64,000 nt of DNA from Pseudomonas sp. Fl4BN1 (GTDB lineage: Bacteria; Pseudomonadota; Gammaproteobacteria; Pseudomonadales; Pseudomonadaceae): assembly GCF_009908285.1 (NCBI RefSeq), contig NZ_JAAARM010000015.1, forward strand, positions 96,641 to 160,640, read 5' to 3'. A program made the position numbers and the translations under genes. Below are positions 16,195 to 25,656 of the stretch, in pieces; position 1 is the stretch's first letter; each line of letters begins with the position of its first letter. Below the pieces are notes generated by a model. It saw only the letters and a list, made by a program, of their open reading frames with translations. It ran no database searches and was not told the origin of the DNA.

Positions 16195-17484
16195 TTACTC
16201 CTGGCCACGCTCGCGAGCAATGGCACGGTAGCCGATGTCGTTGCGGTAGAAGCAGCCCTGCCAATCGACCTTGGCCGCCAGGCGGTAGGCTTGCTGCTGG
16301 GCTGCGTCCACGCTGTCGCCCATGGCGGTGGCACACAGTACCCGGCCGCCGGAGGTTACAACCTGACCGTCCTTGAGCGCGGTGCCGGCGTGGAAGATTT
16401 TGCCTTCCAGTTCAGCGGCGGCGTCCAGGCCGGTAATCGCTGCGCCCTTGGCGTAGTCACCAGGATAGCCGCCAGCGGCCAGCACGATACCCAGGCTCGG
16501 GCGTGGATCCCATTGCGCTTCGACCTTGTCCAGGGCCTGGGCCAGGGCGGCTTCCACCAGCAGCACCAGGCTCGATTGCAGGCGCAGCATGACCGGCTGG
16601 GTCTCTGGGTCGCCGAAGCGGCAGTTGAACTCGATGACCTTCGGGTTACCGGCCTTGTCGATCATCAGCCCGGCATAGAGGAAGCCTGTGTAGACGTTGC
16701 CTTCCTCGGCCATGCCGCGCACGGTCGGCCAGATCACCAGGTCCATCACCCGTTGGTGTACTTCTGAGGTGACCACCGGTGCTGGCGAGTAAGCGCCCAT
16801 GCCACCGGTATTGGGGCCAGTGTCGCCGTCGCCGACGCGCTTGTGGTCCTGGCTCGTGGCCATGGGCAGCACGTTCTTGCCGTCGACCATGACGATGAAG
16901 CTGGCTTCTTCGCCATCGAGGAACTCCTCGATGACCACACGCGAGCCGGCGTCACCGAAGGCATTGCCGGCCAGCATGTCGCGCACGGCCTCTTCGGCTT
17001 CGGCCAGGGTCATGGCGACGATCACGCCTTTGCCGGCGGCCAGGCCATCGGCCTTGATCACGATCGGCGCGCCTTTTTCCCGCAGGTAGGCCAGGGCCGG
17101 CTCGATCTCGGTGAAGTTCTGATAGTCGGCAGTCGGGATCTTGTGGCGCGCGAGGAAGTCCTTGGTGAAGGCCTTCGAGCCTTCCAGCTGCGCGGCGCCG
17201 GCGGTCGGGCCGAAGCAGTCCAGGCCACGGGAGCGGAACAGGTCGACCACGCCGGCCACCAGCGGCACTTCCGGGCCAACGATGGTCAGGGAGACGTTTT
17301 TCTCAGCGAAATCTGCCAGCTGTTCCAGGGCCAGGACGTCGATGGCGACGTTCTCGCATTTGGCTTCGATGGCGGTGCCGGCGTTGCCCGGGGCAACGAA
17401 CACTTTCTGAACCCGTGGGTCCTGAGCGACTTTCCAGGCCAGGGCGTGTTCACGACCGCCGCTACCAATGATCAGTACATTCAT
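16195..17484 (-). CDS. purD: Phosphoribosylamine--glycine ligase
   Basis: 429 residues, normal for PurD. N-terminal MNVLIIGSGGREHALAWK, then the ATP-grasp domain with IVIKADGLAAGKGVIVAMT near residue 145 and the family signature RVGDGDTGPNTGGMGAYSP near residue 225, followed by EFNCRFGDPETQPVMLRL. It joins 5-phosphoribosylamine and glycine with ATP in the second step of purine synthesis. It lies downstream of purH on the same strand, with a REP pair in the gap. Confidence 0.97.
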   Translation of the reverse strand: MNVLIIGSGGREHALAWKVAQDPRVQKVFVAPGNAGTAIEAKCENVAIDVLALEQLADFAEKNVSLTIVGPEVPLVAGVVDLFRSRGLDCFGPTAGAAQLEGSKAFTKDFLARHKIPTADYQNFTEIEPALAYLREKGAPIVIKADGLAAGKGVIVAMTLAEAEEAVRDMLAGNAFGDAGSRVVIEEFLDGEEASFIVMVDGKNVLPMATSQDHKRVGDGDTGPNTGGMGAYSPAPVVTSEVHQRVMDLVIWPTVRGMAEEGNVYTGFLYAGLMIDKAGNPKVIEFNCRFGDPETQPVMLRLQSSLVLLVEAALAQALDKVEAQWDPRPSLGIVLAAGGYPGDYAKGAAITGLDAAAELEGKIFHAGTALKDGQVVTSGGRVLCATAMGDSVDAAQQQAYRLAAKVDWQGCFYRNDIGYRAIARERGQE

Positions 17485-17522
17485 TTCAAAAACCTCGGAT
17501 GACGCTAATTCAGGAAAGCAAA

Positions 17523-17601
17523 AGTAGGAGCCGGCTTGCCGGCGATCGGGGCGCCTCGCTTGTTGGGCGGGACCGCTTTCGCCGGCAAGCCGGCTCCTAC
17601 T
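17523..17601. repeat. Paired REP elements between purH and purD
   Basis: A 22-base arm (17523-17544, beginning AGTAGGAGCCGGC) has a perfect inverted copy at 17580-17601, with 35 bases between. This is the double REP arrangement common in Pseudomonas intergenic DNA. Within a purH-purD transcript it would form a long hairpin that could reduce read-through or stabilise the upstream mRNA. Confidence 0.85.
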
Positions 17602-17612
17602 GTGGCGAGTGC

Positions 17613-19220
17613 TTAGTGACGGAAATGACGCATGCCGGTGAAGACCATGGCGATGCCGGCTTCGTCGGCAGCGGCAATCACTTCGGCATCACGCATCGAG
17701 CCGCCTGGCTGGATCACCGCGGTGATACCGACCTTGGCGGCGTTGTCCAGGCCGTCGCGGAACGGGAAGAACGCGTCGGAGGCCATTACCGAACCGGCTA
17801 CCTGCAGACCGGCGTGCTCGGCCTTGATGGCGGCGATCCGGGCGGAGTTCACGCGGCTCATCTGGCCGGCGCCGACCCCGATGGTCTGGCGGTTCTTGGC
17901 GTAGACGATGGCGTTGGACTTGACGTACTTGGCAACTTTCCAGGCGAAGATCAGGTCGTGGATTTCCTGCTCGGTAGGTGCGCGCTTGGTCACCACCTTC
18001 AGGTCATCGGCGCTGATCATGCCGATATCGCGGCTCTGTACCAGCAGGCCGCCGTTGACGCGCTTGTAGTCCCAGGCGGCAGCGCGATCAGCCGACCATT
18101 CACCGCAGGCCAGCAAGCGCACGTTGGCTTTGGCAGCAACAATGGCGCGGGCTTCTTCAGTCACGGAAGGGGCGATGATCACTTCAACGAACTGACGCTC
18201 GACGATCGCCTTGGCAGTGGCTGCGTCCAGCTCGCGGTTGAAGGCGATGATGCCGCCGAAGGCCGATTCGGTGTCGGTGGCGTAAGCCAGCTCATAGGCC
18301 TGGCGGATGCCGCCTTCAGCGTCCGGGCTGACGGCAACGCCGCACGGGTTGGCGTGCTTGACGATCACGCAAGCCGGCTTGACGAAGCTCTTGACGCATT
18401 CCAGCGCGGCATCGGTATCGGCCACGTTGTTGTACGACAGCTCCTTGCCTTGCAGCTGGGTGGCGGTGGCGATGCCGACTTCGGCCGGCTTGGCTTCCAC
18501 GTAGAACGCCGCGCTCTGGTGCGGGTTCTCGCCGTAGCGCATTTCCTGGGCCTTGATGAACTGGCTGTTGAAGGTCCGCGGGAACTCGCTGCGGCCTTCT
18601 GTGCTCAGGGTCTCGGCAGCCTGGTTCACGGTGCCCATGTAGTTGGCGATCATGCCGTCGTAGGCCGCGGTGTGTTCAAAGGCCTTGAGCATCAGGTCGA
18701 AGCGCTGGGCGTAGGTCAGGCCACCGGCCTTGAGGCTTTCCAGGACGCTGGCGTAGTCGCTGGCGTTGACCACGATGGCCACGTCTTTGTGGTTCTTGGC
18801 TGCCGAGCGGACCATGGTCGGGCCGCCAATGTCGATGTTCTCGATGGCGGTCGGCAGGTCGCAACCCGGCTTGGAGATGGTGGCTTCGAACGGGTAGAGG
18901 TTGACGGCGACCAGGTCGATCGGCTTGATCCCGTGTTCGTTCATGATGGCGTCGTCGATACCGCGACGACCAAGGATACCGCCGTGGATTTTCGGGTGCA
19001 GGGTCTTCACCCGGCCATCCATCATTTCCGCGAAACCGGTGTAATCCGCGACTTCCACTGCGGACACGCCGTTGTCCTGCAGCAGTTTGAAGGTCCCGCC
19101 GGTGGAGAGGATCTCCACACCAAGGGCTTCCAGCTCCTTGGCGAATTCAAGGATCCCGGTCTTGTCGGAAACACTGATCAAGGCGCGGCGGATCGGCAGG
19201 CGGGTAGTCTGGTCGGTCAT
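17613..19220 (-). CDS. purH: Bifunctional AICAR formyltransferase/IMP cyclohydrolase
   Basis: 535 residues from the ATG at 19220 (MTDQTTRLPIRRALISVSDKTG). The N-terminal MGS-like domain (about 1-150) carries the IMP cyclohydrolase with ALGVEILSTGGTFKLLQ; the C-terminal AICAR formyltransferase domain contains VIVKHANPCGVAVS near residue 290 and the closing PGGSMRDAEVIAAADEAGIAM. It does the last two steps of IMP synthesis. An upstream in-frame ATG at 19253 would sit in the fis terminator and is less likely. It precedes purD on the same strand. Confidence 0.97.
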   Translation of the reverse strand: MTDQTTRLPIRRALISVSDKTGILEFAKELEALGVEILSTGGTFKLLQDNGVSAVEVADYTGFAEMMDGRVKTLHPKIHGGILGRRGIDDAIMNEHGIKPIDLVAVNLYPFEATISKPGCDLPTAIENIDIGGPTMVRSAAKNHKDVAIVVNASDYASVLESLKAGGLTYAQRFDLMLKAFEHTAAYDGMIANYMGTVNQAAETLSTEGRSEFPRTFNSQFIKAQEMRYGENPHQSAAFYVEAKPAEVGIATATQLQGKELSYNNVADTDAALECVKSFVKPACVIVKHANPCGVAVSPDAEGGIRQAYELAYATDTESAFGGIIAFNRELDAATAKAIVERQFVEVIIAPSVTEEARAIVAAKANVRLLACGEWSADRAAAWDYKRVNGGLLVQSRDIGMISADDLKVVTKRAPTEQEIHDLIFAWKVAKYVKSNAIVYAKNRQTIGVGAGQMSRVNSARIAAIKAEHAGLQVAGSVMASDAFFPFRDGLDNAAKVGITAVIQPGGSMRDAEVIAAADEAGIAMVFTGMRHFRH

Positions 19221-19251
19221 CTCAATTTCCATCAAAAGCAAAGGAGTCAGC

Positions 19252-19285
19252 AAAAAAGGCGACCGTTTTTTACGCGGGCGCCTTT
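19252..19285 (-). terminator. Intrinsic terminator after fis
   Basis: On the minus strand AAAGGCG (19285-19279) pairs with CGCCTTT (19261-19255), followed by further U residues to 19252. It starts 17 bases beyond the fis stop and would end the dusB-fis transcript before purH. Confidence 0.7.
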
Positions 19286-19302
19286 CTGGTTTGATTGAAT
19301 GC

Positions 19303-19623
19303 TTACAACAAATCGTACTGCTTGAGTTTCTTGCGCAGGGTACCTCGGTTCAGACCCAGGAGTTCGCTGGCCTTGGTCTGATTGCCCTTGACGTAGTTCA
19401 TCACACTTTCGAGCAAGGGAGCCTCGACTTCGGAGAGCACCAGGTTGTACACATCCGTGACGGCCGCGCCCTCAAGGTGGGCGAAATAATTGTGCAGCGC
19501 CTTCTCGACACTCCCGCGAAGGGTCTGGCCTTCTTCGCTGGGTGTATTGAGGTGCTGTTTCAAATTCACGTTGTCGCTCACGGGTGTTGTTCCACTCACT
19601 AAAGTCTCGGTCATCATCGTCAT
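19303..19623 (-). CDS. fis: DNA-binding protein Fis
   Basis: 106 residues beginning MTMMTETLVSGTTPVSDNV. The C-terminal half is the Fis domain with the helix-turn-helix NQTKASELLGLNRGTLRKKL ending in KQYDLL. Fis bends DNA at many sites and adjusts rRNA, supercoiling and recombination with growth rate. The start overlaps the dusB stop by four bases (ATGA at 19620-19623), the usual dusB-fis operon of gamma-proteobacteria. An intrinsic terminator follows. Confidence 0.97.
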   Translation of the reverse strand: MTMMTETLVSGTTPVSDNVNLKQHLNTPSEEGQTLRGSVEKALHNYFAHLEGAAVTDVYNLVLSEVEAPLLESVMNYVKGNQTKASELLGLNRGTLRKKLKQYDLL

Positions 19624-20633
19624 GCGGCCACCCCCTCTCCGTCCCCTGCTTCCAGGCTCTTGTAACGCCCGGCAAAGAACTCCCGAACGTTGGCGCATTG
19701 TGCTTCCGTATCTTCCAAACGATTGAAGTGGGCGCGAAACTCCCTGGCGCCCGGCAGGGTTGCGAGATACCAGCCCACATGCTTGCGCGCAATGCGTACG
19801 CCCATGACATCCCCATAGAAGACATGCAGCGCGGCCAGGTGCTCTAGCAGAATACGTTCCACTTCGAACAGCTCCAGCGCCGGGAGGGTTTCACCGGTCT
19901 GCAGGAAGTGTTCGATCTCACGAAAAATCCATGGCCGCCCTTGGGCGGCCCGGCCGATCAACAGCCCGTCGACACCGGTGGCGTGCAACACCTGCCGGGC
20001 CTTTTCGGGTGAGTCGATGTCGCCGTTGGCAAAGACCGGAATCGACACCGCCTGCTTGATCGCGGCGATGGTGTCGTACTCGGCCTCGCCGGTGTACAGA
20101 TCGGCCCGGGTCCTACCATGGACCGCCAGTGCCGTGATGCCCGCCTGCTCGGCGATCTTCGCCACCGTCAGGCCATTCTTGTTCTGCCGGTCCCAGCCGG
20201 TACGGATCTTCAGGGTGACCGGTACATCCACCGCGGCCACCACCGCCTGGAGAATCTCGTTGACCAGGGCTTCGTCTTTCAGCAAAGCGGAGCCGGCGGC
20301 CTTGTTGCAGACCTTCTTCGCCGGGCAACCCATGTTGATATCAATTATTTGTGCGCCCAACTCGACGTTGGCGCGGGCGGCGTCTGCCAGCATCTGTGCA
20401 TCACCACCGGCAATCTGTACCGAGCGTGGCTCGGGATCGCCTTCGTGGATCATGCGCAGCCGCGATTTACGGCTGTTCCACAAGCTCATGTCGCTGGTGA
20501 CCATTTCCGAGACTACAAGGCCCGCGCCCAATTGCTTGCAAAGCTGACGAAAGGGCTGGTCGGTGACACCCGCCATTGGGGCGAGAATCAAGCCGTTGTG
20601 CACTGTATATGGGCCGATGCGTACCGCCGACAT
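19620..20633 (-). CDS. dusB: tRNA-dihydrouridine synthase B
   Basis: 337 residues, a flavin-dependent TIM-barrel enzyme that reduces specific uridines of tRNA to dihydrouridine. The N-terminus has GLILAPMAGVTDQPFRQLC, the active-site region reads INMGCPAKKVCNKAAGSALL near residue 100 (catalytic Cys in KVCNKA), and HGRTRADLYTGEA and PVFANGDIDSPEKA are family motifs. First gene of the dusB-fis operon; a possible -10 (TATCAT, 20690-20685) lies 52 bases upstream on the minus strand, without a good -35. Confidence 0.96.
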   Translation of the reverse strand: MSAVRIGPYTVHNGLILAPMAGVTDQPFRQLCKQLGAGLVVSEMVTSDMSLWNSRKSRLRMIHEGDPEPRSVQIAGGDAQMLADAARANVELGAQIIDINMGCPAKKVCNKAAGSALLKDEALVNEILQAVVAAVDVPVTLKIRTGWDRQNKNGLTVAKIAEQAGITALAVHGRTRADLYTGEAEYDTIAAIKQAVSIPVFANGDIDSPEKARQVLHATGVDGLLIGRAAQGRPWIFREIEHFLQTGETLPALELFEVERILLEHLAALHVFYGDVMGVRIARKHVGWYLATLPGAREFRAHFNRLEDTEAQCANVREFFAGRYKSLEAGDGEGVAA

Positions 20634-20829
20634 AGGACTTCCCTGTTGTGGGGCCGGATCATGAGAGTTCGAAAAAGGGTTGGCATGATACCCGCTCTCG
20701 ATGACCGGATAAAGGCTGAATTGGATAAAATCTGAACAGTTCTTCCGTTATCGACTCAGGATTAATCTGAGCGACGCAGTCATAAAACTGTCGTCAATCC
20801 AGCGTTTTCCATCAACTCGTCTAGCCGAT

Positions 20830-22149
20830 TTACTCAGGCGAGTGGAAACTCAGACTGTAGTTCACGGCTTTCGGTCCGGGGTCGAGAATGTCGAGGGCAA
20901 TGTGGATCGGTGTCTGCGGCGGCATTTCCGCGACATCTTGTAGGTCGCCACCCAGGTATTCCCCGGGTTTGAAGCTGCGGCTGGCAATCAGATGGCCATT
21001 GAGATCGGCGAAGCGCAGTTCCAGCAACGGGAACGGTTGGGAGAAGGGCGCACGGTTGTAGATGATGGCATCCACTACCAGCGCCCCGCTGAACTCCGGG
21101 TGGCTGCGCACCACCAGATTGCTGCTCTTGATCCGGGCGATGTCCACGCGCGACGGTACCGTACAGCCGAACTCCGGGCACAGCTCCTGGAACCACGGGC
21201 GGTACTGGTCCTGGCGCGCCAGTTCGTCGAAGTGGTAGGCGACGTATTGACTCACCAGGCCGCCAGCAGCCAGCAGGATCAGCAGCATCCAGAGCAGGCG
21301 TCGTCCCCAGGGTGAACGACGTTTCTGCCAGTCGAGATGGATTGGATCGTCCACCAGGTCCAGCAGCACGTCTTCCTGAACCCCGGGCTCACTGCGCTCG
21401 CGGCGTTTCTTGCCCGGGGCGGCGGCCTCTGGTTTGTCGTCGTGCTCGATGGCCTCTGCAGGAGAGTGGGCGTCCAGGGAACCGAGGTCATCATCCGGGC
21501 GCAACCGCGGTGCCTGCGGCTCGTCATCCAGGTCCGCCAGGTTGAAAGACAGCGACGGTTCGGTGCGACCGGACCTGGCAGGCTCTTGGCTGGCTTCGTC
21601 CTGGGATGCTGGTGTCTTGGTGGCGAGAGGCTCGGGTTTATCGTTCTTGGCGGCACTGCCGAACAGGCCGTCGGGCCAGTGGGCTTCGTCGCTGTCCAAT
21701 GGATCACGGCGGGCGCTGAGGCTCTCTTCCTGGTGTTCGCGCTCCTGGCCGAAGGCCTTGGCTGGCTGGATTTCCCGCTGTTCGAGCTTGGCCAGTTCCT
21801 CGTCGAGGTCCAGGTGGTCCAGATCCATCTCGGCGGCCGACCATTGCTTCTGACTGATGGCGCGTTGGGCGGGGGGCGCAGCTGGAGTCGGTGCCGGAGG
21901 GGGCTGCAGTTCCGGTTCCGGGGCCGGTGTCGGCGGTGCAGTGGCTGCCGGCGCGGCGGTCGGTTTGGCGGCAGGCCTGGACGTTACGCCTTCCTTGGCT
22001 GCGCGTTGCTCAAGCAACTGCCGAGCAGCGTTGAACACCTGCAGGCAGGAGCCACAGCGAACCACTCCGCGGGCCACGCTCAATTGAGCATGGCTGACAC
22101 GGAACCTGGTTTGGCAATGCGGGCACTGGGTGACGAAACTGTCGGTCAT
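20830..22149 (-). CDS. Zinc-ribbon and DUF3426 membrane protein
   Basis: 439 residues. The N-terminal MJ0042-type zinc ribbon has two Cys pairs, QCPHCQTRF and VRCGSCLQVF. A long Pro/Ala/Glu-rich, probably disordered linker (about 60-270) leads to one membrane helix (LLWMLLILLAAGGLVSQYVA, near residue 285) and a C-terminal DUF3426 domain. Its position between prmA and dusB matches PAO1. Function is unknown; the layout suggests an inner-membrane protein with a cytoplasmic zinc finger and a periplasmic domain. Confidence 0.9.
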   Translation of the reverse strand: MTDSFVTQCPHCQTRFRVSHAQLSVARGVVRCGSCLQVFNAARQLLEQRAAKEGVTSRPAAKPTAAPAATAPPTPAPEPELQPPPAPTPAAPPAQRAISQKQWSAAEMDLDHLDLDEELAKLEQREIQPAKAFGQEREHQEESLSARRDPLDSDEAHWPDGLFGSAAKNDKPEPLATKTPASQDEASQEPARSGRTEPSLSFNLADLDDEPQAPRLRPDDDLGSLDAHSPAEAIEHDDKPEAAAPGKKRRERSEPGVQEDVLLDLVDDPIHLDWQKRRSPWGRRLLWMLLILLAAGGLVSQYVAYHFDELARQDQYRPWFQELCPEFGCTVPSRVDIARIKSSNLVVRSHPEFSGALVVDAIIYNRAPFSQPFPLLELRFADLNGHLIASRSFKPGEYLGGDLQDVAEMPPQTPIHIALDILDPGPKAVNYSLSFHSPE

Positions 22150-22179
22150 GCGGCCATCCGGATTATGCAGGCGGCCATT

Positions 22180-23058
22180 CTAGCGCCGACGGCCGGTGAT
22201 GCGCACCCAGCCATCGAGGTTGGCGATCGGGTCCAGATCGAAGTCCTGGGCATAGGCGGCGGCGACCTCTTCGCCTTGTTCGGCGAGGATCCCCGAGAGC
22301 GCCAGGCGTCCACCGGGCTTCACCAGGCTCGACAGTTGCGGAGCCAGGGAGACCAGGGGGCCGGCGAGGATGTTGGCCACCAGCACATCGGCTTGTACTT
22401 GCGGCAGTTGTTCGGGCAGGTACAGCGGGAACAAGGCCTCGGCGATGTTGTTGCGCCCGGCGTTGTCCCGGGAGGCTTCCAGGGCTTGTACATCAATGTC
22501 GGTGCCCACGGCTTGCTTGGCGCCCAGCAACAGGGCGGCGATGGCGAGGATGCCGGAGCCGCAACCGAAGTCCAGTACGTCGCAACCTTTCAGGTCCTGG
22601 CCGTCCAGCCATTGCAGGCACAGGGCGGTGGTCGGATGGGTGCCGGTGCCGAAGGCCAGGCCCGGGTCCAACAGCAGGTTGACCGCGTCTGGCTCTGGGG
22701 CGGCGTGCCAGCTTGGGACAATCCACAGGCGCTGGCCAAAACGCATCGGCTGGAAGTTGTCCATCCAGCTACGTTCCCAATCCTGGTCTTCGATGACTTC
22801 GCTGTGATGCTCGGGCAGCGGGCTGCCGGTCAGCAGTTCCAGATGGGCGAGCACGCTGGCGGCTTCGGTGCCGCCTTCGAACAGCGCCAGCAGGTGGGTG
22901 TGGGACCACAGCGGCGTGGTATTGAGCTCGGGTTCGAAGATCGGCTGATCCTCGGCGTCCATGAAGGTCACCGAGACGGCACCGACTTCAAGAAAAGCGT
23001 CTTCGTAGGTTTCGGCTTGTTCTGGGCTGATGGCGAGACGGACTTGCAGCCAAGGCAT
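22180..23058 (-). CDS. prmA: Ribosomal protein L11 methyltransferase
   Basis: 292 residues from MPWLQVRLAIS at 23058; the in-frame codon at 23067 is less likely. It has a small N-terminal substrate-recognition domain and a SAM-methyltransferase domain with LDFGCGSGILAIAALLLGA near residue 160, LLLDPGLAFGTGTHPTTALC upstream and VLVANILAGPLVSLAP downstream. It trimethylates several amino groups of ribosomal protein L11. The zinc-ribbon gene follows 30 bases downstream. Confidence 0.97.
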   Translation of the reverse strand: MPWLQVRLAISPEQAETYEDAFLEVGAVSVTFMDAEDQPIFEPELNTTPLWSHTHLLALFEGGTEAASVLAHLELLTGSPLPEHHSEVIEDQDWERSWMDNFQPMRFGQRLWIVPSWHAAPEPDAVNLLLDPGLAFGTGTHPTTALCLQWLDGQDLKGCDVLDFGCGSGILAIAALLLGAKQAVGTDIDVQALEASRDNAGRNNIAEALFPLYLPEQLPQVQADVLVANILAGPLVSLAPQLSSLVKPGGRLALSGILAEQGEEVAAAYAQDFDLDPIANLDGWVRITGRRR

Positions 23059-23258
23059 GGCGGGCACCTTTGAAAATATGTGATGTGCAGCCTAGCGGGC
23101 CGCGAGAAGCGCGCAAGTTTACGCGAGACGACCCGTGGGAGCGAGGGGGATGCCTGGTTCTTGCTTGCGATAGCGGCTGATCAGGGAGTGTACGCAATGG
23201 CCGCTGCGCGGTTCGCGAGCAAGCTCGCTCCTACAGGGCGCTGGGAGATAAGCAGATA

Positions 23259-23288
23259 CGCCAAGGCCGCTCGGAAGCGGCCTTGGCG
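23259..23288 (-). terminator. Strong hairpin after accC
   Basis: A perfect 12-base stem, CGCCAAGGCCGC (23259-23270) with GCGGCCTTGGCG (23277-23288), and a 6-base loop, 16 bases after the accC stop. No U-run follows on the minus strand, so it may act by stabilising mRNA or with Rho. Confidence 0.6.
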
Positions 23289-23304
23289 GTGTGGCGAGTG
23301 CCGA

Positions 23305-24660
23305 TCAGTGTTGCTCGGCCAGCTTGTGCTCGAGGTAGTGAATGTTCACTCCCCCTTTGCAGAAGCCTTCGTCACGGGTCAGGTCGCGGTGCAGCGGGAT
23401 GTTGGTCTTGATCCCGTCGACGACGATTTCGTCCAGCGCATTGCGCATGCGCGCCATGGCTTCGTCACGGGTTGCCCCGTAGGTGATCAGCTTGCCGATC
23501 AACGAATCGTAGTTCGGTGGAACCGCGTAACCGCTGTACAGGTGCGAGTCGACGCGCACGCCGTTGCCGCCCGGGGCATGGAAGTGCTTGACCGTGCCTG
23601 GGCTTGGCATGAAGGTTTTCGGGTCTTCGGCGTTGATCCGGCATTCCAGCGCGTGACCGCGGATGACCACGTCATCCTGGGTGAACGACAGCTTGTTGCC
23701 GGCGGCGATGCTGAGCATCTCCTTGACGATGTCGATACCGGTGACCATCTCCGAAACCGGGTGCTCTACCTGGACACGAGTGTTCATCTCGATGAAGTAG
23801 AAGCTGCCGTTCTCGTAGAGGAACTCGAAGGTGCCGGCGCCACGGTAGCCGATGTCGATGCACGCCTTGACGCAGCGGGCGAAGACTTCCTGGCGTGCGG
23901 TTTCGTCGATGCCCGGTGCCGGTGCTTCTTCGAGGACCTTCTGGTGACGACGCTGCAGCGAGCAGTCGCGGTCGCCCAGGTGGATGGCATTGCCCTGGCC
24001 GTCGGACAGCACCTGAACTTCCACGTGGCGTGGGTTGGTCAGGAACTTCTCCAGGTAGACCATCGGGTTGCCGAACGCCGCGCCAGCTTCTGAGCGGGTC
24101 AGTTTGGCCGAGGCGATCAGGTCTTCTTCTTTATGCACTACGCGCATGCCGCGACCACCGCCGCCGCCAGCAGCCTTGATGATCACTGGGTAGCCGACTT
24201 CACGGCCGATGCGCAACGCGGTTTCTTCGTCTTCCGGCAGCGGGCCGTCAGAACCTGGAACCGTGGGTACGCCGGCAGCGATCATGGCGTGCTTGGCCGA
24301 AACCTTGTCGCCCATCAGGCGGATGGTGTCAGCTTTCGGGCCGATGAAGGCAAAGCCGGAGTTTTCCACCTGTTCGGCGAAGTCAGCGTTTTCCGCGAGG
24401 AAGCCGTAGCCAGGGTGAATTGCCGTGGCGCCGGTGACCTCTGCTGCCGCGATGATGGCCGGGATGTGCAGGTAGGACTGTGCGGCTTGCGCAGGTCCGA
24501 TGCAGACGGATTCGTCTGCCAGGCCCAGGTGCATCAGTTCCTTGTCGGCCTTGGAGTAGACGGCGACGGTCTTGATGCCCATTTCTTTGCAGGCGCGCAG
24601 GATCCGCAGGGCGATTTCACCGCGGTTGGCGATCAGAACTTTTTCCAACTTCGCAGACAT
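23305..24660 (-). CDS. accC: Acetyl-CoA carboxylase, biotin carboxylase subunit
   Basis: 451 residues from the ATG at 24660 (MSAKLEKVLIANRGEIALR). It has the biotin-carboxylase N-domain, an ATP-grasp domain with the glycine-rich loop KAAGGGGGRGMRVV near residue 160, and the C-domain. FIEMNTRVQVEHPVSEMVTG near residue 285 holds catalytic residues. It carboxylates biotin on AccB with ATP and bicarbonate in the first step of fatty acid synthesis. The gene lies 17 bases after accB, the standard accBC operon. Confidence 0.98.
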   Translation of the reverse strand: MSAKLEKVLIANRGEIALRILRACKEMGIKTVAVYSKADKELMHLGLADESVCIGPAQAAQSYLHIPAIIAAAEVTGATAIHPGYGFLAENADFAEQVENSGFAFIGPKADTIRLMGDKVSAKHAMIAAGVPTVPGSDGPLPEDEETALRIGREVGYPVIIKAAGGGGGRGMRVVHKEEDLIASAKLTRSEAGAAFGNPMVYLEKFLTNPRHVEVQVLSDGQGNAIHLGDRDCSLQRRHQKVLEEAPAPGIDETARQEVFARCVKACIDIGYRGAGTFEFLYENGSFYFIEMNTRVQVEHPVSEMVTGIDIVKEMLSIAAGNKLSFTQDDVVIRGHALECRINAEDPKTFMPSPGTVKHFHAPGGNGVRVDSHLYSGYAVPPNYDSLIGKLITYGATRDEAMARMRNALDEIVVDGIKTNIPLHRDLTRDEGFCKGGVNIHYLEHKLAEQH

Positions 24661-24677
24661 CGTTGGCTCTCCGCGGT

Positions 24678-25133
24678 TCAAACGATGGTGAACAGCGGTT
24701 GGTCGTACTCAACCGGCTGGCCGTCTTCGACAAGGATGGACTCGATCACACCGCTGGTTTCAGCTTCGATGTGGTTCATCATCTTCATCGCTTCGACGAT
24801 GCACAGGGTGTCGCCCTTCTTCACGCTTTGGCCGACTTCAACGAAGGCTGGCGAGCTAGGCGAAGATTTGCGGTAGAAGGTGCCGACCATCGGCGAGCGA
24901 GCAACGGTGCCGTTCAGCACGGGTGCCGCCGGGGCAGCAGGAGCAGCGGCCGGAGCGGCAGCAGCAGGTGCCGCGACAGGTGCGGCCATTGGCGCAGGAG
25001 CGTAGTACTGCTGGGCTGGAGTCTTGCTGTGACGGCTGATGCGTACGGACTCTTCGCCTTCCTTGATCTCCAGCTCATCGATGCCGGACTCTTCCAGCAG
25101 TTCGATCAGTTTCTTAACTTTACGGATATCCAT
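24678..25133 (-). CDS. accB: Biotin carboxyl carrier protein of acetyl-CoA carboxylase
   Basis: 151 residues. The N-terminal helical part (MDIRKVKKLIELLEESGID) is followed by a flexible Ala/Pro linker (about 45-72) and the biotinyl domain, with the biotin-carrying Lys117 in VEAMKMMNH. It carries the carboxyl group between AccC and the AccAD transferase. Upstream, aroQ ends 24 bases away, so aroQ-accB-accC probably form one transcript, as in other Pseudomonas. Confidence 0.98.
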   Translation of the reverse strand: MDIRKVKKLIELLEESGIDELEIKEGEESVRISRHSKTPAQQYYAPAPMAAPVAAPAAAAPAAAPAAPAAPVLNGTVARSPMVGTFYRKSSPSSPAFVEVGQSVKKGDTLCIVEAMKMMNHIEAETSGVIESILVEDGQPVEYDQPLFTIV

Positions 25134-25157
25134 GAATCATCAACTCCCAAGGGTCGG

Positions 25158-25613
25158 TCAGGGGCGTTTAGCCTGTTGTTCAAGCTGCTCTAGGGCGGCC
25201 TCCAGGGCCAGTCGGTAACCGCTGGCGCCAAGGCCGCAGATCACTCCCACCGCAACGTCGGAGAAGTAGGAGTGATGGCGGAAAGGTTCGCGTTTGTACA
25301 CGTTAGACAAATGCACTTCGATGAATGGGATGCTCACCGCCAGCAACGCGTCACGTAAAGCGATGCTTGTATGCGTAAAAGCTGCTGGATTGATCAAAAT
25401 GAAGTCCACGCCTTCATCCCGTGCGGCATGAATGCGTTCGATCAATTCGTACTCGGCATTGCTCTGCAGGTACTGCAGATGGTGCCCGGCATCACGGGCC
25501 CGCTGCTCCAGGTCCTGGTTTATCTGGGCCAGGTTGGTTGCGCCGTAGACCCCCGGTTCACGGGTGCCAAGCAGGTTCAGGTTGGGGCCGTGAAGAACCA
25601 GTAGGGTGGCCAT
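25158..25613 (-). CDS. aroQ: Type II 3-dehydroquinate dehydratase
   Basis: 151 residues, normal for the dodecameric type II enzyme of the shikimate pathway. LVLHGPNLNLLGTREPGVYG at the N-terminus contains the reactive Tyr, LINPAAFTHTSIALRDAL lies near residue 80 and EVHLSNVYKREPFRHHSY holds the catalytic His. It removes water from 3-dehydroquinate to give 3-dehydroshikimate. First gene of the aroQ-accB-accC group. Confidence 0.97.
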   Translation of the reverse strand: MATLLVLHGPNLNLLGTREPGVYGATNLAQINQDLEQRARDAGHHLQYLQSNAEYELIERIHAARDEGVDFILINPAAFTHTSIALRDALLAVSIPFIEVHLSNVYKREPFRHHSYFSDVAVGVICGLGASGYRLALEAALEQLEQQAKRP

Positions 25614-25656
25614 CGGTTGTTCCTTGTTATCGAGGTGCTGTTGTCAGAACCCGGCG

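Noticed and set aside
17499..19298. Plus-strand open frame of 599 codons
   Set aside because: Antisense of purH, Gly/Val/Asp-rich shadow without motifs.
21337..23073. Plus-strand open frame of 578 codons
   Set aside because: Antisense of the zinc-ribbon gene and prmA; no recognisable fold.
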